Shown here piece after piece: positions 33,392 through 42,832 of a DNA stretch of 64,000 nucleotides (its first letter is position 1; every line of letters begins with the position of its first letter). The DNA is taken from assembly GCA_028285415.1 (NCBI GenBank), contig JANQPF010000009.1, forward strand, positions 930,001 through 994,000, written 5' to 3'. This DNA is from Pseudomonadales bacterium. GTDB taxonomy: Bacteria > Pseudomonadota > Gammaproteobacteria > Pseudomonadales > Azotimanducaceae. The translations under genes were made by a program, and so were the position numbers. Under the pieces are notes generated by a model. The model did no database searches and was not told the origin of the DNA. It worked only from the letters and a program-made list of their open reading frames with translations.

Positions 33392-34675
33392 ATGCCTACA
33401 TCCGAAGCCCTCTATGCGCGGGCGCAGCACGTACTGCCCAACGGCGATACGCGCAGCGCCCGCTGGTTCGACCCCTACCCGTTCTACGTCGAGCGCGGTG
33501 CCGGCAGCCACATCTTCAGCGTGGACGGCGACGAGTATCTTGATCTCGCCAACAATCTGGGGGTGTTGATTCACGGCCATGCGCAGCCGGACGTGGTTGC
33601 GGCCGTGCAGCAGCAGGCGGCTGCCGGCAGCTGCTTTGCGCTCCCGACGGAAAGCGAGATTGCACTGGCTGAGCTCCTCTGCGAACGGGTCACGGGATTC
33701 GAGCGCGTGCGCTTCATCAATACCGGCAGCGAAGCGGTAGCGCTTGCCATCAAGGCCGCACGCGCCCATACGGGTCGTACCAAAATCGTCAAGCTCGAAG
33801 GGGTCTACCACGGTTCCTACGACTACGCGGAGATCAGCAACTACTCGAATCCCGACAACTGGGGCAACGAGCCGGTTGCCGTGGCCACGGTACCCGGCAC
33901 GCCCGACGGCGTGCTGGAATCGGTGCTCGTCACTCAGGCCAACGACATCGAGATGCTGGAACGGGTCATCTGCGCCAACGCTTCAGAGTTGGCCGCGGTG
34001 CTCGTCGACCCGGTGCCGCCGCGCTGCGGGATGCGCCCGTTGCATGCCGATTACCTGGCTGCACTGCGTGCGCTCACGCGGCAACACGGCATTCTGCTCA
34101 TTTTCGACGAGGTGATTGCGCTCCGCTTCGGCTATGGCGGCGCCCAGGGACGCTGGGGTGGCCACCCGGACCTGACCGCGCTGGGCAAAATCATCGGCGG
34201 CGGCTACCCGGTCGGCGCGGTAGCCGGCCGCGCCGACGTGATGGAAGCCACGGCCCGCTCCGTCTCGTCCAGCGGCACGTTCACCGCCAATCCGATCACC
34301 ATGAGTGCAGGTTTTGCCAGCATGTCGCAGCTGACGCCAGCCAGCTTCGACGAACTCGACGCCATGGGAGAACGCGTGCGCCAAGCCTGCACGGACATCA
34401 TTGCGCAGCACGGCGCGGACATGCAGGTGTGCGGCACCGGCTCCATCTTCAGCATCTACTTTCACCAGCGCGAGGTTTCTGACTATCGCAGCTACTACAA
34501 AACCCCGACTGAGGCTGCGGCCACAACGGCATTTCACCGCGCCATGTTGCAGAACGGAGTGCTCCTCGCACCAACGGCAACCGTATTCTTGTCTACGGCG
34601 GTCACGTCCGCTGACGAAGCGTGGCTGCTGGATGCGTTCAACGCCGCCGTTCAGACACATGTCAACGCCGCCTGA
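33392..34675 (+). CDS. Class III PLP aminotransferase (glutamate-1-semialdehyde mutase-like)
   Basis: A 427-residue fold-type I PLP enzyme. It has NTGSEAVALAIKAARAHTGRTKIVKLEGVYHGSYD, LIFDEVIALRFGYGGAQG and ALGKIIGGGYPVGAVAGR with the Schiff-base Lys, then SSGTFTANPITMSAG. These segments place it with glutamate-1-semialdehyde 2,1-aminomutase and related class III transaminases. Context with oxygenase, thioesterase and acylase genes, not heme genes, argues against a hemL role; an amino-acid or amine transaminase in catabolism is more likely. GGGAAC upstream of the ATG at 33392. Confidence 0.9.
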   Translation: MPTSEALYARAQHVLPNGDTRSARWFDPYPFYVERGAGSHIFSVDGDEYLDLANNLGVLIHGHAQPDVVAAVQQQAAAGSCFALPTESEIALAELLCERVTGFERVRFINTGSEAVALAIKAARAHTGRTKIVKLEGVYHGSYDYAEISNYSNPDNWGNEPVAVATVPGTPDGVLESVLVTQANDIEMLERVICANASELAAVLVDPVPPRCGMRPLHADYLAALRALTRQHGILLIFDEVIALRFGYGGAQGRWGGHPDLTALGKIIGGGYPVGAVAGRADVMEATARSVSSSGTFTANPITMSAGFASMSQLTPASFDELDAMGERVRQACTDIIAQHGADMQVCGTGSIFSIYFHQREVSDYRSYYKTPTEAAATTAFHRAMLQNGVLLAPTATVFLSTAVTSADEAWLLDAFNAAVQTHVNAA

Positions 34676-36991
34676 GTGAAGCGCCTTCTCTACATCACAG
34701 TTTTTGGCATCGCCGGTGCGGCTCTACTGATCGGAGGCTGGTTCTACGTGGTCCTCAACCAGGCGCTGCCAGACGACGTGAACGAAATTGTCACGAGCGT
34801 CACCGCACCCGCCACCATTTCATACGACGAGATTGCGCGCCCATACGTACGAGCGGCCACGCTTGCCGACGCCCTGCACGCACAGGGCTGGCTGCACGCC
34901 AGGGAACGGCTCTTTCAGATGGAGATGTTCCGTCGCGCCGGCAACGGCCGCCTCGCCGAGGCACTGGGCGAATCCATGTTGGAGACGGACATCGAAATGT
35001 GGCGGGCCGGAGTGCCACGCCTTGCGGCGATGCTCGAAGCCAACGCCTCGCCGGCGACCCGGGAACTGATCACCGCCTACGTCGCAGGCGTCAACCGGGC
35101 GCTTGCAGACACCGCGCACATGCCCCTCGAGATCCGCCTTGCCGGAATTGATGTCGCTCCCTGGGAAGCCTCGGACGTCTTTGCCCTGGGCGCTTTGATG
35201 GCATTCCAGTCCGCTCGAAACTACCGCAACGAGCTGCTGCGACTGGCGCTCTTGCAGCACATCGGTGTGGACGCCGGCATATTCATCGACCAGCGCCAGA
35301 CGGCAGACTTTCCTTACGTTGTTGGCAACGTCGTTCCCGCGCTCGAGCGCTCCGATCGAATCCTCGCGACGGCACAGGCGATGCTGCTGGCGCCGGCCGC
35401 AGGCAGCAACGGCTGGGTGGTGGCGCCTGAAAAGACCAAAGCGGGTCACGCGCTCTTTGCCTTCGACTCTCACGACGGGTTCAGCATGCCTAACCTCACC
35501 TACGAGGTGCATCTCTTTTTCGGCGACGATGGTCAGATCCGCGGCACGTCCGTACCCGGTCTGCCAGGGGTGATCAACGGCTACAACGAATTCATGGCCT
35601 GGGGGTTCACGAATATCGGCGACTCCCAGGATCTTTTCATCGAGACCCGGGAATCAGGCTACCCGCTACGTTTCAAACGTGATGACGGCTGGTACACCGC
35701 CGAAGTCGAACACGTGCGCATTCCTGTTTCAGGTGACGACGATTACGAGCTCGACGTGGTCGTCACCGCCAACGGCCGCCTCATCAACGACAACCCGGCC
35801 ATTGCGTTGCGCTGGTCGGCGCTCGAGGTCGGCGAGCTTGGCCTGGACGGACTTTTTGCCTTGAACCGGGCGACGAGCTACGCCGAATTTTCCGATGCAA
35901 TGGACAACTTTGCCGCGCCCAGCGCCAACGCGACGTACGCCGACAAAGAGGGCCGGATAGCAGTACGGACGACGGGTAAGTTACCCATTCGCGGCGCCGG
36001 TCAGGGCCTGCTGCCATTGCCAGGCAGCTCGTCCAGAAACGCCTGGCAGGGACTGATCGACGCGGACGAGATGCCACGCGACAGCAATCCCGAACGCGGC
36101 TATCTGGTTGCCGCGAACGCCCGCGTCCACGACAAACCGCCGCTGATTTCCGCGGACAACTCTCCCGGCTATCGCGCAAGAAGGCTGCATACGCTGCTCG
36201 CCGCGGGTAAGAGATTCGTTGCTGAAGACATGCAGACCATGCAGGTCGACTGGCGTAACGGCCAGGCAGAGCAGCTTCTGCCGAACCTCCTCACGTGGGT
36301 CGATACCGCGAATCTCGACGCTCGCGGTCAGCGTGCTCACGAAATTCTGAGCGCCTGGGCAGTGACCCCCGACGACCTGCCGGACAGCCCGGCGCCGCTG
36401 CTCTACGCCGCGTGGTACCAGGCGCTGGTGGATACACTGTTTGCCGATCGGCTACCGGCGGATCTCTACGAGCGTCTCCTGCGCTCGAGCTACGTCCTGA
36501 ACCATGCCATCGACCAGCTCGTCCTGATCGATACGCAAAGCAGCTGGTGGGGTGACGGTCGCGAGGTGATGATCACACGCGCTCTGAACAAGGCGATCGA
36601 AGACCTGTCAGGAGATTTCGACGCGCTGCGCTGGGACGCAGTCCACGCCGTGCACTTCAAGCATGAACTCAGCGGCATCCCCCTGCTCGGCCGGCATCTC
36701 AGCAGCGGCCCACACCCCTGGGGCGGAGGCAACGCCACCGTCGGCCGCGCACGTTACAACCATGCGCGCCCCTACACCGCAACCGGCGGGGCCACCACCC
36801 GCCTGGTGCTCGAAATGTCCGACCCGATTCGAGCCTGGTCCATCATGCCCGGCGGGCAGTCCGGGCACCTGCTGAGCCCCCACTACGACGACCAGACGAT
36901 GTCGTGGCTACGCGGCGGCCTCGTGCCCATCGCCGCCTACCCCGAAGATCTCGGCGCCGCGCAGACGACACTACGCCCACGCGCCAATTAG
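34676..36991 (+). CDS. Penicillin acylase family (Ntn) hydrolase
   Basis: A 771-residue exported amidase of the N-terminal nucleophile superfamily. A hydrophobic N terminus (residues 3-24) serves as signal/anchor. The precursor is expected to cut itself before Ser244 (GSNGWVVAP), giving an alpha chain and a beta chain whose terminal Ser is the nucleophile; usual family sequence here is SNNW. Later segments PGLPGVINGYNEFMAWGFTN and SDPIRAWSIMPGGQSGHLLSPHYDDQ match the family. Members cleave beta-lactam side chains or acyl-homoserine lactones in the periplasm. GTG start directly follows the aminotransferase stop, so the two are coupled. Amide substrate unknown. Confidence 0.88.
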   Translation: MKRLLYITVFGIAGAALLIGGWFYVVLNQALPDDVNEIVTSVTAPATISYDEIARPYVRAATLADALHAQGWLHARERLFQMEMFRRAGNGRLAEALGESMLETDIEMWRAGVPRLAAMLEANASPATRELITAYVAGVNRALADTAHMPLEIRLAGIDVAPWEASDVFALGALMAFQSARNYRNELLRLALLQHIGVDAGIFIDQRQTADFPYVVGNVVPALERSDRILATAQAMLLAPAAGSNGWVVAPEKTKAGHALFAFDSHDGFSMPNLTYEVHLFFGDDGQIRGTSVPGLPGVINGYNEFMAWGFTNIGDSQDLFIETRESGYPLRFKRDDGWYTAEVEHVRIPVSGDDDYELDVVVTANGRLINDNPAIALRWSALEVGELGLDGLFALNRATSYAEFSDAMDNFAAPSANATYADKEGRIAVRTTGKLPIRGAGQGLLPLPGSSSRNAWQGLIDADEMPRDSNPERGYLVAANARVHDKPPLISADNSPGYRARRLHTLLAAGKRFVAEDMQTMQVDWRNGQAEQLLPNLLTWVDTANLDARGQRAHEILSAWAVTPDDLPDSPAPLLYAAWYQALVDTLFADRLPADLYERLLRSSYVLNHAIDQLVLIDTQSSWWGDGREVMITRALNKAIEDLSGDFDALRWDAVHAVHFKHELSGIPLLGRHLSSGPHPWGGGNATVGRARYNHARPYTATGGATTRLVLEMSDPIRAWSIMPGGQSGHLLSPHYDDQTMSWLRGGLVPIAAYPEDLGAAQTTLRPRAN

Positions 36992-37022
36992 AACGCAGCG
37001 ACGGGAATTCGCCGTTTGCGCG

Positions 37023-37028
37023 TATAAT
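37023..37028 (+). promoter_or_regulatory. Possible -10 element of the efflux operon
   Basis: A perfect TATAAT hexamer 41 bp before the first efflux gene. No good -35 hexamer lies at 16-18 bp upstream (ACGGGA region), so it may depend on an activator. Assigned from the hexamer alone. Confidence 0.4.
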
Positions 37029-37069
37029 CCTTCACCCTGACTTCACCTGAAGCGCCGCATGGTGACCGG

Positions 37070-38425
37070 ATGCCCCTGAGAATTGCTGTGCTGATTTGCT
37101 CACTCGCGGCCCTCTCGGGCTGCGCGGGCGCGCGCGCGCCGTTCGTCGACGAATCCACGTTGCCGGCAACGTGGCACGACAGCACCCGCTCCAACGGGCC
37201 CGCACCCGAAAGCTGGTTGACCACCATCGCCACGCCGGAGATCGCCAGTCTGGTCAAGCAGGCGGTCGACACCAACTACGCGCTACGCCAGCAGGCCCTC
37301 GAGGTGAGTATCGCGGAAAACCAGGTCAAACTGTTCCGTGCTGATCGGCTGCCGGCTTTGAACCTGAACGCAGGCGCCCAACGCGGCCGGCCTGGCGGCG
37401 ATGTGACCATAAGCGAGAGCGTCAGCATCAGCGCAGGTATCAGCTTCGAGCTGGACGTATGGGGCAAGCTGAGCGATGCGCAGCGCACGGCTGAACTCGA
37501 CCTCGCAGCACAACAGGTTCGTTATCTGGGTGCGGAACGGCGCCTGGTTGCCGACGTCATCAGCAGCAGTTTCAACGCAATTTCATCCGAACAGCTCAAC
37601 AACCTCTTCAGCCAGCGGCTGGAGAATCTCAACCAGGGTCTGGACATCATCGAACAGGGTTACCGGAGCGGCCTGAACGAGGCGCTCGATGTCTACCTCG
37701 CACAGAATACGGTTGAGCAGGAACGCGCGAACGTCGCCAATCAGCAACAGGTGAGCTTCACCAGCACCACCGACCTCGAGCTCCTGCTGAGCGAATACCC
37801 TGGCGCAGCACGCAGCCTCGGCGCCACGCTCCCTGAGCTGCCGCCGGTACCGGCTGCCGGCGTACCCGCCGATCTGCTGGCGCGACGACCCGATATTCAG
37901 GCTTCGTGGCTGAACCTTCTGGCCGCCGACGCCAACCTGGCCGTCGCGCACAAGAACCGATTCTTCAGCCTGACGTTGACCGGCAACGCCAGCGACACCG
38001 ACAACGCGGTGAGCCGGTTGCTGGACGGCGGAAGCCTCGCGTTTACAGCCGCGGCAAGCCTGCTGCAGCCAGTGTTCAGCGGCGGCCGCCTGGCTGCTCT
38101 GGAGACCCAGGCGCGGCTGCGTATGGAACAGGCTGAGCAACGCTATCTCGAGGTGGTTTACGCGGCGTTCGCCGAGGTCGAAAACGAGCTCAAACGCGCA
38201 ACCACGCTGCAGGCCAGGTACGACGCGTTCGTCAACGCTCAGGCTAACGCCGAGGCGGCGCTCGAGCTTGCCTTCGATCAATACCAGCGCGGCCTCGTGA
38301 CGTTTACCACGGTGCTCGAATCCCAGCGACGCGCGTTCGATGCACAAACCACCGTGGTGCAGCTACGCAATCAACTGTTACAAAGCCGAATAGCGCTGCT
38401 ACTCGCTTTGGGTGGAAACTATTGA
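37070..38425 (+). CDS. RND efflux outer-membrane factor (NodT/TolC-like lipoprotein)
   Basis: A 451-residue outer-membrane channel subunit. The N terminus ends in the lipobox LSGC (about Cys18). The body shows two repeated coiled-coil/beta-barrel halves with typical segments DTNYALRQQALEVSIAENQVKLFRADRLPALNLNAG, GLNEALDVYLAQNTVEQERANVANQQQ and ALLARRPDIQASWLNLLAADANLAVAHKNRFF (the last reads DLLARRPDIQ, a NodT signature). It heads a three-gene efflux operon with a periplasmic adaptor and an RND pump, and would form the exit duct. Confidence 0.92.
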   Translation: MPLRIAVLICSLAALSGCAGARAPFVDESTLPATWHDSTRSNGPAPESWLTTIATPEIASLVKQAVDTNYALRQQALEVSIAENQVKLFRADRLPALNLNAGAQRGRPGGDVTISESVSISAGISFELDVWGKLSDAQRTAELDLAAQQVRYLGAERRLVADVISSSFNAISSEQLNNLFSQRLENLNQGLDIIEQGYRSGLNEALDVYLAQNTVEQERANVANQQQVSFTSTTDLELLLSEYPGAARSLGATLPELPPVPAAGVPADLLARRPDIQASWLNLLAADANLAVAHKNRFFSLTLTGNASDTDNAVSRLLDGGSLAFTAAASLLQPVFSGGRLAALETQARLRMEQAEQRYLEVVYAAFAEVENELKRATTLQARYDAFVNAQANAEAALELAFDQYQRGLVTFTTVLESQRRAFDAQTTVVQLRNQLLQSRIALLLALGGNY

Positions 38426-38466
38426 ACTTGCGCTGAGTCAGACGAAGCGAGCGTGAAGGAAACAAT

Positions 38467-39675
38467 GTGAAAAAAATCTTCATACCACTGGTGATCCTCG
38501 CCGCCCTCGGAGGCATCGGCTTCCTCGTCTTGTCCAATCCACCGGAAATTGAGCGTCGCGGTCCGCCAACGGGACCGCAGACGGTGGTGGAGACGGTCCG
38601 CGTCTCGCCACAGGCTTATCGCATCAACGTCAGCAGCTACGGTACGGTGCAGCCGCGCACGCAGAGCATCATGGTGGCCCAGGTGAGCGGTCAGGTCGTC
38701 TCGGTGAATCCTGAGTTTCGCCCCGGCGGTTTTTTCGAAGCCGGTGACACGCTCATGACCATTGATCCGCGGGATTACGAAGCGGACGTCAAGATCGCCG
38801 AAGCGACGATGATGGACGCCCTGCAGGCTCAGGCGCAGGAAGAGGCGCGCGCCGAGCAGGCGCTGACCGACTGGCAGCGTCTGGGAGATGCGGGTGAGGT
38901 GCCATCAGATCTGGTATTGCGCAAACCGCAGCTCGAAGCCGCGCGCGCCAGAGTCAGCTCGGCACAATCGGCGCTGACCAAGGCGCAGCTCGACCTCGAA
39001 CGCACCGCCATCACCGCGCCGTTCTCCGGACGCGTGCTGCGCCAGATGGCCGACCTCGGTCAGGTGGTCACCATGGGGGCACAGCTGGCTGAGGTATACG
39101 CAACCGACTATGTGGAGATCCGGCTGCCCGTGCGCAACGCCGACCTGGCGTTTGTCGACCTGCCGGAAGGACCGGACTCCGCGCAGCCTGGAGTGGCGGT
39201 TCAATCCGAGCTCGGCGGCAGCCAGCTCTGGCAGGGACAGATCGTCCGCACGGAAGGCGCCATCGATGAGGTTGCCCGGCAGCTGCACGTCGTCGCGCAG
39301 ATCAACGACCCGTTCGTCACCGGCGAGAACGTCGACCGGCCGCTGAAGATCGGCGAGTACGTCACGGCTGAGATCGAAGGCAGAGCGCTCGAAGACGTGC
39401 TGGTCATTCCCAGCAACGCGATCTATCAGAACACGTACGTTTACGTCGTCGAAGAGGGGCTGCTGCAGCGCCGCGAGATAGACATTGCCTGGCAGAACGG
39501 CAGCGAGGCGGTCATCAATTCCGGCCTTGCACCGAACGATGCCCTCGTTACCACACCGCTCGGTCAGATTACGTCAGGCACGCCTGTGAGGGTGATCAAC
39601 GACGATGAGCAGATTGCCGACGAAGAATCCCGACGCGACGTCGAAGCGCCAGCAGCGGCAGGAGTTGCCAGTTGA
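38467..39675 (+). CDS. RND efflux periplasmic adaptor (membrane fusion protein)
   Basis: A 402-residue adaptor with an N-terminal signal anchor (IFIPLVILAALGGIGFLVL) and the lipoyl/hairpin/barrel arrangement. The lipoyl halves are TVQPRTQSIMVAQVSGQVVSV and ERTAITAPFSGRVL; between them a helical hairpin of about 80 residues contacts the outer-membrane channel. GTG start at 38467; the ATG overlapping it (38465) is immediately followed by TGA. The gene's stop overlaps the start of the RND pump gene by 4 bp, consistent with coupled translation. Confidence 0.92.
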   Translation: MKKIFIPLVILAALGGIGFLVLSNPPEIERRGPPTGPQTVVETVRVSPQAYRINVSSYGTVQPRTQSIMVAQVSGQVVSVNPEFRPGGFFEAGDTLMTIDPRDYEADVKIAEATMMDALQAQAQEEARAEQALTDWQRLGDAGEVPSDLVLRKPQLEAARARVSSAQSALTKAQLDLERTAITAPFSGRVLRQMADLGQVVTMGAQLAEVYATDYVEIRLPVRNADLAFVDLPEGPDSAQPGVAVQSELGGSQLWQGQIVRTEGAIDEVARQLHVVAQINDPFVTGENVDRPLKIGEYVTAEIEGRALEDVLVIPSNAIYQNTYVYVVEEGLLQRREIDIAWQNGSEAVINSGLAPNDALVTTPLGQITSGTPVRVINDDEQIADEESRRDVEAPAAAGVAS

Positions 39676-42600
39676 TTGCATGGTTTGCCCGCAACGACGT
39701 CGCCGCCAACCTTTTGATGGTGACGGTGCTGCTGCTTGGCGGCTATGCACTCCTGTACGAGACGGCGGTAGAGATTTTTCCGACGACAGATCCTGAAATT
39801 GTGCGCGTATCCGTGCCGCTGCGCGGCGCCACGCCGGAAGACGCTGAGCTTGGTCTTGCGGTGCGCATTGAAGAGGCCATCGAAGGACTCGACGGCGTGA
39901 AGCGCATGACAAGCACCTCGGTTGAAGGCAGCGCCAGCGTCTGGATTGAGGTCGATGAGGACAGCGATCCGCGGGAAGTGCTCGATGAAGTGAAAACCCG
40001 CGTCGACGCCATCAACACGTTCCCGGCAGAAGCGGAGAAGCCGGTGATCAGCCTGGCGCAGTGGACCCGCGCCGTCATCGATGTGGTCGTTTCCGGTGAC
40101 TACGGCGAAGAGGAAATCCGCATCTACGCAGAACGCGTGCGCGACGATCTTCTGCGCATGCCGGGTATCACGCAGGTGACCCTCGATGCGGTCCGCAACT
40201 ACGAAATCGCCATTGAGGCCTCACAGGACCGTCTGCGCGAGTACAACCTGACGCTCGCCGACGTCGCCAGAGCCATCCGCTCGAGCTCCGTGGATCTCTC
40301 AGCCGGCAACCTTCGCACCCAGGGCGGTGACGTGCTGATCCGCTCCAAAGGTCAGGCCTACCGCCGCTCCGAATTCGAGCAGATTGTCGTCAAAACCAAT
40401 CCCGACGGCAGCATCATCCGCGTGGGCGACGTTGCCGACGTCAAAGACGGGTTCCAGGAAGACACGATCAAGACGCTCTTCAACGGCGAGCACGCAGCGG
40501 TGATCAAAATCCAACGCGTCGGCAACGAAAGCGCGCTGCAGATTGCCGACCAGGTGAAGGCGTATCTCGACGAGAAACGCGACACCATGCCGGTTGGCAT
40601 GTCGCTCGAGTACTGGGACGACGACTCCCAGCAGCTGCGCAACCGTCTGGGCGTGCTGGGCACGAGCGCGCTGCAGGGCACGATCCTCGTGATTGCCCTC
40701 TTGACGCTGTTTCTGCGGCCCAAAATTGCGTTGTGGGTATTCATCGGCATTCCCATCAGCTTTCTCGGCGCGTTCTCGTTGATGTCCCTCTTCGGCATCA
40801 CGCTGAACCTGATGAGCGCGTTTGGCTTCATCGTCGTATTGGGGATTGTCGTCGACGACGCCATTGTCACCGGCGAGAGTGTTTACAGGCGGCTGAAACT
40901 CGGCGACGTCGGCGTGGATGCCTCCATCCACGGCACCATGGACGTTGCCGTGCCTGTCACCTTCGGCGTGCTCACCACCATCGTCGCCTTCATGCCGCTC
41001 TCCTTCATCGAGGGCCGGTTCGGCAACATCATGGGACCCGTCGCCGCCGTCGTCATGTCCGTGCTCTTCTTCTCGCTCATCGAATCGAAGCTCGTTTTGC
41101 CTGCCCATCTCAAAGGCATGGGCAAGGGTGTCGAAAAAGAATCCACCAACCGCTTTGCGCTCTGGCAACAGCGCTTTGCAGACGGCTTCGAGCAGAAGAT
41201 TCTGCTCTACTACCGACCCGCGCTCGATTTCCTGACGACGCACCGCTACGCCACGCTCGCCTCGTTCGTTGGCGTCCTTTTCATTGTGGTGACGCTGCTC
41301 ATGAGCGGCTGGACGCGCTTCACCTTCTTCCCTTCGATCGAGGGAGAAACCGCCACCGCCAGCCTGGAAATGCCGGTAGGGACGCAGTTCGCCGTCACCG
41401 ATCGGCACATCGAGCAGATTTTTCAGGCGGCGAGCCAGCTGCAGGAAAAGTACACCGATCCCGACACCGGCGAGAGTGTGATCAAACACATGCTGTCGAG
41501 CTCGGGCCCGCAGTCCGGACGCGTGCAGTTTGAACTGGTCCCGCCGGAAAGGCGGACGCTCGACGTCACCACCGGCCAGCTGATCGGTGAGTGGCGCCGT
41601 CTCATCGGCCCGGTGCCAGGCGCTGAGAGTCTGACCTTCCGCGCCAACTTCTTCCGGGTCGGCGACCCTATCGACATACAGCTGTCGAGCAATTCGCTGG
41701 ACACCCTTTCCACGGTGGCGGACCAGATCAAAGCGCATCTCGCAACCTATCCGACCGTGTTCGAGATTGCCGACACGCTGTCCGACGGCAAAGAGGAGCT
41801 CAGAATCGAGCTCAAACCCCAGGGACACGTGCTCGGCCTCACGCGCAACGAGATTGTCAGCCAGGTGAGTCAGGCGTTCAAAGGCTTCCAGGCGCAGCGC
41901 ATTCAGCGCGGACGGGACGACATCCGCGTGCTCGTGCGTCTGCCCGCCGACGAGCGGGCGGACTTCGCCACGCTCGATGAGATGCTCATACAGACCCCGG
42001 CTGGAAGGCAGGTACCGCTTTCTCACGTGGCGACCCTCACGCCGGGCAAAGGTCCGCAGCAGATCAAGCGCATCGATCGCTACCGCACCGTCAACGTGAC
42101 GGCTGAAGTCGAAAAAACGAATACCAACATGACGGTGCTGCAGAACGAAATCCGCCAGTTCGTTGATGAGCTGGTGCTGCAATATCCGGACGTTCGCTAC
42201 GAAATGGAAGGGGAAGCGCGCGAGCAGCGTGAATCCTTCGGCAGCCTGCAGAGCGGCCTGATCATGGTGCTCTTCGGCATCTACTGCATGCTGGCCCTGC
42301 CGCTGAGATCTTATACGGAGCCGCTGGTCATCATGACGGTGATCCCGTTTGGCATCATCGGCTCCGTTGGCGGGCACTGGATCATGGGCTACGACCTCAG
42401 CATGCTGAGCATCATGGGCATGCTGGCGCTCACAGGGGTTGTGGTGAACGATTCCCTGGTGCTGGTGGATGCCGTCAACAAACAGAAGCGAAACGGCGTT
42501 GCGCTCCGCGAGGCTGTGCTCAACGCGGGGGTCATCCGCTTCCGGCCCATCATTCTCACGTCGCTCACCACGTTCTTCGGACTGATGCCGCTCCTCCTCG

Positions 42601-42791
42601 AGAAATCCACAACCGCACAGTTTCTGATTCCCATGGGTATCAGTCTCGGTTTCGGCATCCTCTTCGCCACCGCCATTACCCTGATACTCGTGCCCACCAA
42701 CATCCTCATTGGTGACGACATCAGACGCATGAGCGGACGCGCGTTCGGCCGCCTCAAGAACGAAGCCAGCCCGTCTACCCAGACCGGCTGA
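39672..42791 (+). CDS. RND efflux pump (AcrB/HAE family)
   Basis: A 1039-residue inner-membrane proton-driven pump. Recognisable parts are the first TM with YETAVEIFPTTDPEIVRVSVPLRGATPEDAE, the TM4 region GFIVVLGIVVDDAIVTGESVYRRL with the paired Asp residues of the proton relay, two large periplasmic loops, and GMLALTGVVVNDSLVLVDAVN in the second half. The best start is the TTG at 39672, overlapping the adaptor stop, because MTM1 begins immediately after. Substrate range cannot be told; the family exports drugs, dyes, solvents or metabolites. Confidence 0.93.
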   Translation: MIAWFARNDVAANLLMVTVLLLGGYALLYETAVEIFPTTDPEIVRVSVPLRGATPEDAELGLAVRIEEAIEGLDGVKRMTSTSVEGSASVWIEVDEDSDPREVLDEVKTRVDAINTFPAEAEKPVISLAQWTRAVIDVVVSGDYGEEEIRIYAERVRDDLLRMPGITQVTLDAVRNYEIAIEASQDRLREYNLTLADVARAIRSSSVDLSAGNLRTQGGDVLIRSKGQAYRRSEFEQIVVKTNPDGSIIRVGDVADVKDGFQEDTIKTLFNGEHAAVIKIQRVGNESALQIADQVKAYLDEKRDTMPVGMSLEYWDDDSQQLRNRLGVLGTSALQGTILVIALLTLFLRPKIALWVFIGIPISFLGAFSLMSLFGITLNLMSAFGFIVVLGIVVDDAIVTGESVYRRLKLGDVGVDASIHGTMDVAVPVTFGVLTTIVAFMPLSFIEGRFGNIMGPVAAVVMSVLFFSLIESKLVLPAHLKGMGKGVEKESTNRFALWQQRFADGFEQKILLYYRPALDFLTTHRYATLASFVGVLFIVVTLLMSGWTRFTFFPSIEGETATASLEMPVGTQFAVTDRHIEQIFQAASQLQEKYTDPDTGESVIKHMLSSSGPQSGRVQFELVPPERRTLDVTTGQLIGEWRRLIGPVPGAESLTFRANFFRVGDPIDIQLSSNSLDTLSTVADQIKAHLATYPTVFEIADTLSDGKEELRIELKPQGHVLGLTRNEIVSQVSQAFKGFQAQRIQRGRDDIRVLVRLPADERADFATLDEMLIQTPAGRQVPLSHVATLTPGKGPQQIKRIDRYRTVNVTAEVEKTNTNMTVLQNEIRQFVDELVLQYPDVRYEMEGEAREQRESFGSLQSGLIMVLFGIYCMLALPLRSYTEPLVIMTVIPFGIIGSVGGHWIMGYDLSMLSIMGMLALTGVVVNDSLVLVDAVNKQKRNGVALREAVLNAGVIRFRPIILTSLTTFFGLMPLLLEKSTTAQFLIPMGISLGFGILFATAITLILVPTNILIGDDIRRMSGRAFGRLKNEASPSTQTG

Positions 42792-42832
42792 TTCCTGTAC
42801 CATCGCCCCAGGGCACAACAACGAGAACCGCA

